Part shown: in pieces, positions 39,921 through 48,033 of the stretch
How positions within the stretch are numbered: position 1 is the stretch's first letter
Layout of the letters: each line of letters begins with the position of its first letter
Origin: Streptococcus oralis subsp. tigurinus
GTDB lineage: Bacteria; Bacillota; Bacilli; Lactobacillales; Streptococcaceae
DNA length: 64,000 nucleotides
Assembly (NCBI RefSeq): GCF_002356415.1
Contig: NZ_AP018338.1
Coordinates: 124,001 to 188,000, forward strand
Direction: 5' to 3'
The notes under the pieces: model-generated
The model's input: the letters and a program-made list of their open reading frames with translations, nothing else
What the model was told of the DNA's origin: nothing
The model's database searches: none
Position numbers and translations under genes: made by a program

Positions 39921-40026
39921 TACTCTTCGAAAATCAAATTCAAACCACGTCAACGTCGCCTTGCCGTACTCAAGTACAGCTTGCGGCTAGTTTCCTAGTT
40001 TGCTCTTTGATTTTCATTGAGTATAA
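39920..40026. repeat. BOX element (boxA-boxC, no boxB)
   Basis: It starts TACTCTTCGAAAATC and includes CGTCAACGTCGCCTTGCCGTA, nearly the site of the standard BOX-A1R typing primer. It ends with the boxC signature TTGCTCTTTGATTTTCATTGAGTATA. The ends are inverted repeats. No boxB is present. It directly abuts the mutL stop. Confidence 0.85.
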
Positions 40027-40064
40027 AAGTACAAAAAAGACTGGGAAAAATTTTCAAAATCAGA

Positions 40065-40111
40065 AAAACGCATAAAATCAGATCTTCAAAAACCTTGATT
40101 CTATGCGTTTT
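40065..40111. repeat. imperfect inverted repeat between the two BOX elements
   Basis: AAAACGCATA-AAATCA (40065-40080) pairs with TTGATTC-TATGCGTTTT (40095-40111) around a 14-nt loop. It may be a terminator-like stem or the relic of a mobile element end. No gene lies in 40027-40142. Confidence 0.55.
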
Positions 40112-40142
40112 ATCATAGAAATATTTACTTTTTTTCTTCCGA

Positions 40143-40299
40143 ATACTCGTCAAAGATCTCTTTAAACCACATCAGTTTTATCAGTAATCTCAAAATAGTG
40201 TTTTGAGCTAATTTTGCCAGTTTTGTCTGCAACATCGAAGCTGTGTTTTACCAATCTGCGACTGGCTTCCTAGTTTGCTCTATGATTTTCATAGAGTAT
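40143..40299. repeat. degenerate BOX element (A-B-C)
   Basis: It starts ATACTCGTCAAAGATCTC and has a boxB-like middle (CTCAAAATAGTGTTTTGAGC). It ends with a boxC match (CTTCCTAGTTTGCTCTATGA, TTTTCATAGAGTAT). It is more diverged than the copy beside mutL. The 50 nt that remain before ribH hold nothing obvious. Confidence 0.75.
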
Positions 40300-40350
40300 T
40301 CAATTGCGATTTTGCCAAGTTTCTTTATTCATTTAAAAGTAGAGTCTGTT

Positions 40351-40818
40351 CTAAGCGTCTAATGTACGAATTAGGTTGACCATTTCAATAGCTCCTTGTG
40401 CACACTCAGAACCCTTATTTCCTGCTTTAGTGCCAGCTCGCTCTATGGCTTGTTCAATTGTATCTGTCGTTAGCACACCAAACATAACTGGGATTTCGCT
40501 ATTTAAACTGATTTGGGCGATTCCCTTAGATACCTCGCTACATACATAATCATAATGACTTGTACTACCTCTAATGACAGCGCCCAAGCAGATAATTGCA
40601 TCATATTTGTTACTTTTTGCCATTTTTGATGCAATCAGCGGTATTTCAAAAGCTCCTGGAACCCAGGCTACCTCGATATCTTTCTCGTTTACATTCCCTC
40701 TTTTGAGATTATCTAGTGCTCCAGATAATAATTTTGAAGTTATAAATTCATTAAATCTCGCTACAACAATACCTATTTTAATATCGTTCGCTACTAAATT
40801 ACCTTCATAAGTGTTCAT
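40351..40818 (-). CDS. ribH: 6,7-dimethyl-8-ribityllumazine synthase
   Basis: Condenses ribitylaminouracil with dihydroxybutanone phosphate; 155 residues. Family stretches [33 protein letters not shown] and [14 protein letters not shown] are clear. It is the last gene of the ribDEBAH operon and starts directly at the ribBA stop. The stretch is visibly richer in A+T than neighbouring genes, as is the whole operon. Confidence 0.95.
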   Translation of the reverse strand: MNTYEGNLVANDIKIGIVVARFNEFITSKLLSGALDNLKRGNVNEKDIEVAWVPGAFEIPLIASKMAKSNKYDAIICLGAVIRGSTSHYDYVCSEVSKGIAQISLNSEIPVMFGVLTTDTIEQAIERAGTKAGNKGSECAQGAIEMVNLIRTLDA

Positions 40819-42024
40819 TTATTTTTCCTCCATATTTAAAATGTGACCCATTCGATTTTTCTTTGTCTTTAAATAAAAACTGTCGTAAGGATTAGCTTCT
40901 ATTTCGATTGGTATTCTACTGGAAATGGTAATTCCATATTTTTCTAACTGTTCAACCTTGTCAGGATTATTTGTCAGTAAATGTAGTGACTGTAGTCCCA
41001 GGTCTTTAAGCATTTGTGCTCCAATGTGATATTCTCTTAAATCACCTTCAAATCCTAACGCAAGATTGGCATCAAGCGTATCCATTCCTTGATCTTGTAA
41101 ATGATAGGCTTTTAATTTATTGATAAGTCCAATTCCTCGTCCCTCCTGTCGCAAGTAAAGTAAGACACCCGAACCATTCTCAGCAATCATTTTCATAGCT
41201 TTATCAAATTGCTGTCCACAATCGCACCGTAAAGAGCCTAAAACATCTCCTGTTAAACATTCAGAGTGGACCCGACATAATACATTGGTTCCATCCTCTA
41301 TATTTCCCATAATAAGAGCAAGGTGATGTTCCCCGTTTAGTTTATCTATATAGCTAATTGCTTTAAAATTACCGTATCTAGTAGGCATATTGACAGTTGA
41401 AACTCGTTCTACCAGCTGATCATATACTTTTCTATATTCTTGTAATTCTTTGATGGTAATTAGTGGAATGTTGTGTTTCTTAGAAAACTGAATTAAATCA
41501 TCTGTTCTCATCATTTTGCCATCATGATTCATTATTTCACAACATAGGCCACACTCTTTTAGTCCTGCTAATTTTAATAGATCAACAGTTGCTTCTGTGT
41601 GTCCATTTCTTTCTAGAACACCACCGTTTTTCGCAATTAAAGGAAACATGTGTCCTGGCCTGCGAAAATCAGAGGGGCTTATATCTTCGGTGACACACAT
41701 ACGTGCGGTCAATCCTCTTTCCTCGGCAGAAATACCTGTGGTCGTTTCCTTATAATCAATTGAAACTGTAAAAGCAGTCTTATGATTATCTGTATTGTTT
41801 TCAACCATGGGTGAAAGCATTAATTGATTAGCTAAACTTTCGCTCATAGGCATACAAATTAATCCTTTGGCATAAGTAGCCATGAAATTAACATTTTCTG
41901 TTGTGGCTGCTTGTGCGGAACAAATTAAGTCTCCTTCGTTTTCTCTATCCTTGTCGTCTATAACAAGAACAAGTCGTCCCTTCTGCAATGCTTCTAATGC
42001 TTCTTGTATTTTTCGATATTCCAT
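40819..42024 (-). CDS. ribBA: bifunctional 3,4-dihydroxy-2-butanone-4-phosphate synthase / GTP cyclohydrolase II
   Basis: 401-residue fusion. The N-terminal RibB domain (about 1-200) has DDKDRENEGDLICSA and the RPGHMFPL motif. The C-terminal RibA domain has the zinc site HSECLTGDVLGSLRCDCGQQ and RQEGRGIGL. It supplies both precursors of riboflavin, from ribulose 5-phosphate and GTP. Third gene of the operon. Confidence 0.96.
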   Translation of the reverse strand: MEYRKIQEALEALQKGRLVLVIDDKDRENEGDLICSAQAATTENVNFMATYAKGLICMPMSESLANQLMLSPMVENNTDNHKTAFTVSIDYKETTTGISAEERGLTARMCVTEDISPSDFRRPGHMFPLIAKNGGVLERNGHTEATVDLLKLAGLKECGLCCEIMNHDGKMMRTDDLIQFSKKHNIPLITIKELQEYRKVYDQLVERVSTVNMPTRYGNFKAISYIDKLNGEHHLALIMGNIEDGTNVLCRVHSECLTGDVLGSLRCDCGQQFDKAMKMIAENGSGVLLYLRQEGRGIGLINKLKAYHLQDQGMDTLDANLALGFEGDLREYHIGAQMLKDLGLQSLHLLTNNPDKVEQLEKYGITISSRIPIEIEANPYDSFYLKTKKNRMGHILNMEEK

Positions 42025-42043
42025 TGACTAATCATCCTTTCTG

Positions 42044-42679
42044 CTAAAATCCATTTTGATATAATAGTTCCTTAGATATCTCTGATTTCAGAGAGTTATC
42101 CATCAGTTTTTGCACATATTTGCCTAAGATATCATTTTCAAGATTTACTGTACTCCCGACTTGTTTACTCTTAAGAATGGTTTGTGCCAAAGTATGAGGG
42201 ATAACAGATACTGAAAAGTTTAGTTTGGAGACTTTAGCGACAGTCAGACTAATGCCGTCAATTGTAATAGATCCTTTTTCAACTATTAAATCTAAAATTT
42301 CTTTTTGTGTGTTGATTTGATACCATACAGCATTATCATCTTTTTTTATTGACGAGATTTTTCCTGTACCATCAATGTGTCCTGTAACGACGTGACCTCC
42401 AAGTCGACCGTTGACAGATAAGGCTCTTTCTAGATTTACCTCACTTCCATATTTTAATAGTGTAAGAGTTGTTCGGCTCCATGTTTCATTCATTACATCA
42501 ACTGTAAAGGATTGATGATTGAAATGAGTAACTGTAAGACAGATACCATTTACTGCTATACTATCGCCTAAATGGATATCCGTTAATACTTTTGAGGCTT
42601 TAATTGATAGTTTGCAATTACGAGAGTCTTTCTGTATTCTTTCAACTTTTCCGATTTCTTCAATTATTCCTGTGAACAT
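42044..42679 (-). CDS. ribE: riboflavin synthase alpha subunit
   Basis: Dismutates two lumazines to riboflavin; 211 residues made of two similar lumazine-binding halves. The first starts MFTGIIEEIGKVE and has SIAVNGICLTV; the second has GSITIDGISLTVAKV. Its start overlaps ribD by 16 nt. Confidence 0.95.
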   Translation of the reverse strand: MFTGIIEEIGKVERIQKDSRNCKLSIKASKVLTDIHLGDSIAVNGICLTVTHFNHQSFTVDVMNETWSRTTLTLLKYGSEVNLERALSVNGRLGGHVVTGHIDGTGKISSIKKDDNAVWYQINTQKEILDLIVEKGSITIDGISLTVAKVSKLNFSVSVIPHTLAQTILKSKQVGSTVNLENDILGKYVQKLMDNSLKSEISKELLYQNGF

Positions 42680-43764
42680 GGATAAATCACCTCACTTTCT
42701 ATGAGATAGTCATCTCCTATTTGAGAAAAAGCATAAGGCTTCAAGCTAATAGCGTCATTTGGCAAAGAAATACCTTCACCTCCGACAGGAAACTTGGCAC
42801 TGCCTCCAAAAATTTTTGGTGCAATATATATTTTCAGCTCATCAACAATTTGTTGTTCCAAAGCACTCCAATTCATTAGACTGCCCCCTTCTAGAAGTAG
42901 GCTATCAATCTGCATATTTCCTAGATGTTGCATTAAACTTGATAAGTCTATATGATTGCCTTTTTTCTTTATGGGAAGTATTTCACAGCCATGATTTTGA
43001 TATAGCTTCATTTTATTTTTGTCTTCAGAGGAAGTGGCAATGTAAGTTTTAATATCATTTGCTGTTTTTACGATTTTAGAGGTAAGAGGAGTTCGTAAAT
43101 GTGTATCGCATATGATACGGATAGGATTTTTCCCTTCCTCCAATCTACATGTCAGCAAAGGATCGTCTTGAATAACAGTATTGACTCCCACCATAATCGC
43201 ACTAACATGGTGTCGTAACTGATGTACATGCTTTCTTGCCTCTTCTCCAGTAATCCATTTGGATTGATTTGTTTTAGTGGCTATTTTTCCATCCATTGTC
43301 ATTGCATATTTCATAAAAACATAGGGTACATGCTGGGTAATATACTTTCTAAAACTTTTTATTAAGTTAAGACACTCATTTTCTAAAACTCCAACAGTAA
43401 CTTGAAGATTATTTTCCTCAAGTATCTTTACTCCTTTTCCAGATACAATAGGGTTACAGTCTAGGCTTCCAATGACTACTCTTGTAATACCACTATCGAT
43501 TATAGCGTCTATACAAGGAGGTGTTTTCCCGAAGTGACAACAGGGTTCAAGTGTTACATAAAGCGTTGCTCCGACAGGGGATTCTCTACAGTTTTTTAGA
43601 GCATTTCTCTCAGCATGTGGGCCACCAAAAAACTCATGATAACCTTGTCCGATAATGTGATTATCTTTTACAATAACTGCGCCAACCATAGGATTGGGAT
43701 TGACGTAACCAGCTCCTTTTTGTGCCAATTTTATTGCTAATTTCATATATTTTGAGTCGCTCAT
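42664..43764 (-). CDS. ribD: bifunctional diaminohydroxyphosphoribosylaminopyrimidine deaminase / uracil reductase
   Basis: 366 residues. The N-terminal deaminase domain shows the zinc ligands in GPHAERNAL and PCCHFGKTPPC (about residues 48-84). The C-terminal reductase begins near 150 (KYAMTMDGKIAT) and has LLLEGGSLMNWS. First gene of the riboflavin operon; its GGAGG ribosome site follows immediately after a hairpin with a run of eight U residues, so expression should depend on termination control in the leader. Confidence 0.95.
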   Translation of the reverse strand: MSDSKYMKLAIKLAQKGAGYVNPNPMVGAVIVKDNHIIGQGYHEFFGGPHAERNALKNCRESPVGATLYVTLEPCCHFGKTPPCIDAIIDSGITRVVIGSLDCNPIVSGKGVKILEENNLQVTVGVLENECLNLIKSFRKYITQHVPYVFMKYAMTMDGKIATKTNQSKWITGEEARKHVHQLRHHVSAIMVGVNTVIQDDPLLTCRLEEGKNPIRIICDTHLRTPLTSKIVKTANDIKTYIATSSEDKNKMKLYQNHGCEILPIKKKGNHIDLSSLMQHLGNMQIDSLLLEGGSLMNWSALEQQIVDELKIYIAPKIFGGSAKFPVGGEGISLPNDAISLKPYAFSQIGDDYLIESEVIYPCSQE

Positions 43765-43776
43765 CTCACTACCTCC

Positions 43777-43810
43777 AAAAAAAATACCTTGAATAGGGGA
43801 CTATTCAAGG
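43777..43810 (-). terminator. second leader terminator, abutting the ribD ribosome site
   Basis: On the minus strand CCTTGAATAG-TCCC-CTATTCAAGG is a perfect 10-bp stem followed by TATTTTTTTT and then GGAGG of ribD. Confidence 0.7.
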
Positions 43811-43836
43811 CATACAAAAGAAAACTTATGCGATTA

Positions 43837-43876
43837 ACAAAAATGCTCTGAAATGACAAGTAATCATTTCAGAGCA
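43837..43876 (-). terminator. first leader terminator of the FMN riboswitch
   Basis: On the minus strand a perfect 13-bp stem (TGCTCTGAAATGA and its complement, loop 7 nt) is followed by TTTTTGTT. It lies 24 nt downstream of the aptamer and is the expected expression platform. Confidence 0.75.
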
Positions 43877-43899
43877 CGCAAAAAGCACAAATATACTTT

Positions 43900-44008
43900 T
43901 ATCTTCTTTCATCCAGACTATACTGTCGGCTTTGGAATTTCACCAAATCATGCCTTTCGGCTCGTGGGCTATACCACCGGTAGGGAATTTCACCCTGCCC
44001 TGAAGATA
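43900..44008 (-). ncRNA. FMN riboswitch (RFN element)
   Basis: On the minus strand the aptamer begins and ends with perfectly pairing P1 arms (GAAGATA and TATCTTC). Between them lie the RFN landmarks, including AGGGCAGGGTGAAATTCC, CTACCGGTGGTATAGCCC and AGCCGACAGTATAGTCTGGA (parts shown separately). It precedes the riboflavin operon and would turn it off when FMN is plentiful. Confidence 0.95.
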
Positions 44009-44128
44009 GTTATTCAATTACAGGTGATTATAGTACTTAATTTTCAATATGTCAATAGATAAGCATAAATTATTTTTGATATACTGTATTTGTGATAGTC
44101 GATTCTCACTCCTCGGATAAAGAAAATA

Positions 44129-44137
44129 TGATATACT
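44129..44137 (+). promoter_or_regulatory. promoter of ruvA-tag
   Basis: TGATATACT is an extended -10, 30 nt before the ruvA start. Confidence 0.45.
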
Positions 44138-44167
44138 AGATAAACGAAATAAGAGAAAAGGAAAACT

Positions 44168-44761
44168 ATGTACGAATATTTAAAAGGAATCATTACCAAA
44201 ATTACTGCCAAATACATTGTTCTTGAAACCAACGGTATCGGTTATATCCTGCATGTAGCCAATCCCTATGCTTACTCGGGACAGGTCAATCAAGAATCTC
44301 AAATTTATGTGCATCAGGTTGTGCGTGAGGACGCCCATCTACTTTATGGATTTCGCTCAGAAGATGAGAAAAAGCTCTTTCTCAGTCTGATTTCGGTATC
44401 TGGGATTGGGCCTGTGTCAGCTCTTGCTATTATCGCTGCTGATGACAATGTTGGCTTGGTTCAAGCCATCGAAAGCAAGAACATCACCTACTTGACCAAG
44501 TTTCCTAAAATTGGCAAGAAAACAGCCCAGCAGATGGTGCTGGACTTGGAAGGCAAGGTAGTTGTGGCTAGTGATGACCTTCCTGCTAAGGTGGCAGTGC
44601 AAGCAAGCATTGAAAACCAAGAACTGGAAGAAGCCATGGAAGCCATGTTGGCACTGGGCTACAAGGCGACCGAGCTTAAGAAAATCAAGAAATTCTTTGA
44701 AGGGACGACGGATACAGCAGAGAACTATATCAAGTCGGCCCTTAAAATGTTGGTGAAATAG
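44168..44761 (+). CDS. ruvA: Holliday junction DNA helicase subunit RuvA
   Basis: Junction-binding protein of the RuvAB branch-migration machine; 197 residues. It opens [12 protein letters not shown], with the helix-hairpin-helix stretches [12 protein letters not shown] and [16 protein letters not shown] (about 73-130) and a C-terminal domain III that contacts RuvB. Its stop is 10 nt before tag, so the two DNA-repair genes are co-transcribed; ruvB is elsewhere. Confidence 0.96.
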   Translation: MYEYLKGIITKITAKYIVLETNGIGYILHVANPYAYSGQVNQESQIYVHQVVREDAHLLYGFRSEDEKKLFLSLISVSGIGPVSALAIIAADDNVGLVQAIESKNITYLTKFPKIGKKTAQQMVLDLEGKVVVASDDLPAKVAVQASIENQELEEAMEAMLALGYKATELKKIKKFFEGTTDTAENYIKSALKMLVK

Positions 44762-44770
44762 GAGAATAAT

Positions 44771-45337
44771 ATGACAAAACGCTGTTCGTGGGTTAAGATG
44801 ACCAATCCGCTCTACATCGCCTACCACGACCAGGAGTGGGGGCAGCCCCTCCATGATGACCAAGCATTGTTTGAGTTGTTGTGTATGGAAACCTATCAGG
44901 CAGGCCTGTCTTGGGAAACGGTACTAAACAAACGCCAAGGATTCCGAGAAGCATTTCATGGCTATCAAATTCAAGCGGTCGCGGAAATGACAGATGGGGA
45001 GTTGGAAGCCTTGTTAGAGAATCCAGCCATCATCCGAAATCGTGCCAAGCTCTTTGCGACACGTGCCAACGCCCAAGCATTTTTACAAATCCAGAAAACC
45101 TTTGGCTCTTTTGACGCTTATCTCTGGTCCTTTGTTGAGGGGAAAACGATCGTGAATGATGTTCCTGACTATCACCTAGCACCTGCTAAAACAGCCTTGT
45201 CTGAAAAATTATCTCAAGATCTCAAAAAACGAGGCTTCAAGTTCACAGGTCCTGTTGCAGTCTTGTCATTTCTACAAGCTGCAGGTTTGATTGACGACCA
45301 CGAAAATGATTGTGAGTGGAAAAGCAGAAATAAGTGA
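44771..45337 (+). CDS. tag: DNA-3-methyladenine glycosylase I
   Basis: Base-excision repair enzyme of 188 residues that removes 3-methyladenine. Family signatures are CSWVKMTNPLYIAYHDQEWG at the N-terminus and FELLCMETYQAGLSWETVLNKR (about 34-55, shown in part), with the structural zinc ligands at Cys5 and the C-terminal DDHENDC. It follows ruvA by 9 nt. Confidence 0.95.
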   Translation: MTKRCSWVKMTNPLYIAYHDQEWGQPLHDDQALFELLCMETYQAGLSWETVLNKRQGFREAFHGYQIQAVAEMTDGELEALLENPAIIRNRAKLFATRANAQAFLQIQKTFGSFDAYLWSFVEGKTIVNDVPDYHLAPAKTALSEKLSQDLKKRGFKFTGPVAVLSFLQAAGLIDDHENDCEWKSRNK

Positions 45338-45416
45338 GTGCAGTCGTCTAACTATCTGAGAAAATAGAAAAAGCTGAGAAATTTATTTCAGCTTTTTGAT
45401 TATATGCTAGTAATTT

Positions 45417-45680
45417 TTATAGTGCAGTAAGAAATGTCAGTCCACCTAAGACAACGCCAGCTGAGTTTGGAATAATTAGTATCCAATCCTTCTTAGGTTC
45501 TTTTGTCCACCCGTAAATAACCCAAATTAAACAAGATACTGCTGCGGATAAAGGCTGGAATGGTTGAGCTTTGTTGCCTTGTAAATTGGCAAAAATTTGT
45601 GGGATGTAGGCGATAAATACAATAATCCCGATAAAGGCTCCAATTGAACCGACAATTTGATTTATTTTTTGTTTAGTCAT
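45417..45680 (-). CDS. SemiSWEET family sugar transporter (PQ-loop)
   Basis: 87 residues from the ATG at 45680 after GGGAGGTG. Three hydrophobic segments and the PQ motif in FIAYIPQIFANL (about residues 22-33) are typical of bacterial SemiSWEETs, which work as dimers to pass small sugars. Monocistronic. Substrate unknown. Confidence 0.87.
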   Translation of the reverse strand: MTKQKINQIVGSIGAFIGIIVFIAYIPQIFANLQGNKAQPFQPLSAAVSCLIWVIYGWTKEPKKDWILIIPNSAGVVLGGLTFLTAL

Positions 45681-45785
45681 ATACACCTCCCCCAAAAAGA
45701 TATCATAAAAATAAGCAAAATGCAATAAATTCAGACACAAATTGTAACGAAAATCAATACCAGAGCACAAAAATGGAGAAATTGT

Positions 45786-46820
45786 TTATTTTTTGTTATA
45801 GTCAAAGCGAATGACTTGCTCCTGTGCATCTACATAGGCGTGAACGCCAAAGGGTACAATGGCTCCTGGTGTGGCGTGCCCAACGTTTAGATTATAGACA
45901 ATTGGGATATTGCTGTCAACGATGCTCATTAGTGCCTCTTTATAGTCGTTATAGAAGGTTTCATCCATTGGCTTTCCGACCAAGAGTCCACTGATGACCT
46001 CAAATATTCCAGTTTTTTTCAAAGCCAGCACCATCTTTTTGAAGTTTTCTGGCTCAGGCTTTTCTTCGCTTGTTTCTAACAAGAGAATCTTTCCTTCCCA
46101 GTCGGTTAAGTCAGGGAAGAGTTTGTACTTTTGGCAGAGGTCTGTGCTATCTGCGTGTAGAGAGTTGTCAAAAATATCATAGAGAGACTCAAGGCAACCG
46201 CCGAGAATTTCCCCCTCAAACTGGGTATTTCCTTGTAACAAGTCAAAACCTGTATTTACATGACTGATACGAGCTGTTCCCAGAGCCTTGGGACTAAAAT
46301 CAGTCCGTTCCTCATACCAAACGTCGCTAGGGCGGATTTCTAAGATTCTTCCCGTCTCGATCAATTCTTTAAAGTAGTGGAGACTATAGGGCAACATCTC
46401 CTTGTCTAATTCACAAATATCTGCTAGAAAGGATTGGCCGTAAAAAGTCTTGATTCCTAGTTTATGCAACATAAGATGGTTCATGGTCGTATCGGAGAAA
46501 CCGAGAAAAATCTTTGGTTTGATAACCTTTTGTAGTTGGTCATTTTCAAAAAGATAAGGTAGCAAACGATAGGTATCATTCCCACCGATGGCGCAGAGGA
46601 TCATGTCGATGCTATCATCCGAAAAGGCCTGCATCAAATCCTCTGCACGCGCCTCAGGATGGTTCTTGATAAAGTCTAATCCTTTTTGCGAATGGGGCAA
46701 AAACACAGGATTGAGTCCCAGATCCTTGAGACGCTGGACACCTAGCTCCACTTCGTGTTTGACAAAGTCTTCTCCGATAATGCCACTAGACAAGCTCACG
46801 ATACCAATAGTAGAAACCAT
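45786..46820 (-). CDS. S66 family serine peptidase (LD-carboxypeptidase / MccF-like)
   Basis: 344-residue cytosolic peptidase. The S66 family pattern is visible: AIGGNDTYRLLPYL near residue 92, the nucleophile serine in FLGFSDTTMNHL near 112, and the C-terminal IVYNLNVGHATPGAIVPFG with the catalytic His. Relatives either trim murein tetrapeptides or cleave microcin C-type nucleotide peptides (self-immunity). I cannot choose between these from sequence; the length and GxSD context fit the MccF-like group. Confidence 0.85.
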   Translation of the reverse strand: MVSTIGIVSLSSGIIGEDFVKHEVELGVQRLKDLGLNPVFLPHSQKGLDFIKNHPEARAEDLMQAFSDDSIDMILCAIGGNDTYRLLPYLFENDQLQKVIKPKIFLGFSDTTMNHLMLHKLGIKTFYGQSFLADICELDKEMLPYSLHYFKELIETGRILEIRPSDVWYEERTDFSPKALGTARISHVNTGFDLLQGNTQFEGEILGGCLESLYDIFDNSLHADSTDLCQKYKLFPDLTDWEGKILLLETSEEKPEPENFKKMVLALKKTGIFEVISGLLVGKPMDETFYNDYKEALMSIVDSNIPIVYNLNVGHATPGAIVPFGVHAYVDAQEQVIRFDYNKK

Positions 46821-46923
46821 ATCTCATCCTCCTAGAAATTGATTGTGCCTATTTTATCATAAAAGATGAGAGAAAACTATAGGGATTAGGGTCAGAAGTT
46901 CTATTGGATATCAAGAAAGCAAG

Positions 46924-46954
46924 AAAAAAAGCAACCGCCTTTGCAGTTGCTTTT
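46924..46954 (-). terminator. terminator after the TfoX-N gene
   Basis: On the minus strand AAAAGCAAC pairs with GTTGCTTTT and is followed by further T residues. Confidence 0.7.
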
Positions 46955-46981
46955 CGTTTTTCTAATCTCGCTAGATATGAG

Positions 46982-47329
46982 TTACTTGGTCAACTCTTGA
47001 TTATAAGAGAGGGCCAAATCAATCCAGTAAGGAAGTTCTTTTTGACCTTCTATATCTAAGTCTATATAGCCGTGATAAAGGCGTCCCCTCATCAATGTAG
47101 TATGAGCTCCTGTTCGGGGTAGAACTTGCTTTTCTATTTCTTTGCCAATTCTGACCATAACCAGTTCGTCCTTTCTGGAACTGACTGTAAGGACCATTTT
47201 CCCACGAATCATAAAGGCAAGGCCACCAAACAGTTTCTTTTCTTCTAGCTCTTCTTCGAAAATTTGGGGAGGAAGTTTGAGTGCTAGAATTTTTCGAATC
47301 TGCTGAGCTAAAGATTGACTATATGCCAT
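46982..47329 (-). CDS. TfoX/Sxy N-terminal domain protein
   Basis: 115-residue protein with the TfoX N-terminal domain: the KKLFGGLAFMIRGKMVLTVSSR core is near residues 31-52 (shown in part by its key residues FGG, F and G). In gamma-proteobacteria Sxy/TfoX activates competence, but the stand-alone Gram-positive domain has no established function. It is last in a probable unit with the DUF1129 and corA genes. Confidence 0.85.
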   Translation of the reverse strand: MAYSQSLAQQIRKILALKLPPQIFEEELEEKKLFGGLAFMIRGKMVLTVSSRKDELVMVRIGKEIEKQVLPRTGAHTTLMRGRLYHGYIDLDIEGQKELPYWIDLALSYNQELTK

Positions 47330-47344
47330 AGCTTTTCACTTTTC

Positions 47345-48022
47345 TTAATAACGTGATGGGCCTGCGCTTGCGCTTCGGATATTGAAGCGTTTCTTGAGAT
47401 AGAAGCGAAGGGCGAGAAGGGCCGCTCCTAGGACAGCCAAAGGCAGTGGAGCAAGAATTGGATTGAGAGCTGCTGGTAGGAAGCTTGTTGCGAAGAAGAC
47501 AGCCAACCAGAGAACCATAGCAGCGAGGATGACGAGGATTGATTTCCAGAAAGGAGGGCGCTGGCTACGATCTGTGTCTGGTCCATAGTACTGGTAGACA
47601 AAGTAGTACATCAAGTAGAAGGCAAGTCCTCCTACAAGTCCAACCAACAAGAGGGTAATCAACCCATAGCCAATAGCCTGATCTGTAGAGAAGAAGGTAG
47701 TCAGAGCGCTAACCAATGCAAAGAGACTGGTGATAAAAAGGGCTGAGTCCATAATCATGAGTTTTGGATCATCATTTTCTTTTGGATGCTCTTTTTCATA
47801 TTGCTCTTTGACAGTGAAGCTATGAGCCCAGTGGGTTGGAGCCCCGTAGAGGGAACGTGCAGTCGTTCCTTTGGCTTGCTCTTCAAGGATTTTAGGAATG
47901 ACTTCCTCAAAGATAGCCTTGATTTCAGCGTCTGTTTTACCATCTTTGATAAATTGTTGGGTAGCGATGTGGATAAACTCTTGGTTTTTCTTAGTTAATT
48001 TTTGTAAATCAATCTGAGACAT
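47345..48022 (-). CDS. DUF1129 family membrane protein
   Basis: 225 residues from the ATG at 48022 after AGAGG; the extra seven residues of the longer frame lack a site. A soluble N-terminal part (about 1-85, rich in Lys and Glu) is followed by four hydrophobic segments and the RFYLKKRFNIR tail. DUF1129 has no known function. It sits 11 nt after corA and 15 nt before the TfoX-N gene. Confidence 0.82.
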   Translation of the reverse strand: MSQIDLQKLTKKNQEFIHIATQQFIKDGKTDAEIKAIFEEVIPKILEEQAKGTTARSLYGAPTHWAHSFTVKEQYEKEHPKENDDPKLMIMDSALFITSLFALVSALTTFFSTDQAIGYGLITLLLVGLVGGLAFYLMYYFVYQYYGPDTDRSQRPPFWKSILVILAAMVLWLAVFFATSFLPAALNPILAPLPLAVLGAALLALRFYLKKRFNIRSASAGPSRY

Positions 48023-48033
48023 AGGGATTCCTC

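Noticed and set aside
44171-44178. A perfect cin-box sequence TACGAATA at the start of ruvA
   Set aside because: It consists of codons 2-4 of ruvA (Tyr-Glu-Tyr) just after the start codon, so it could not drive ruvA, and ruvA already has an extended -10 upstream.
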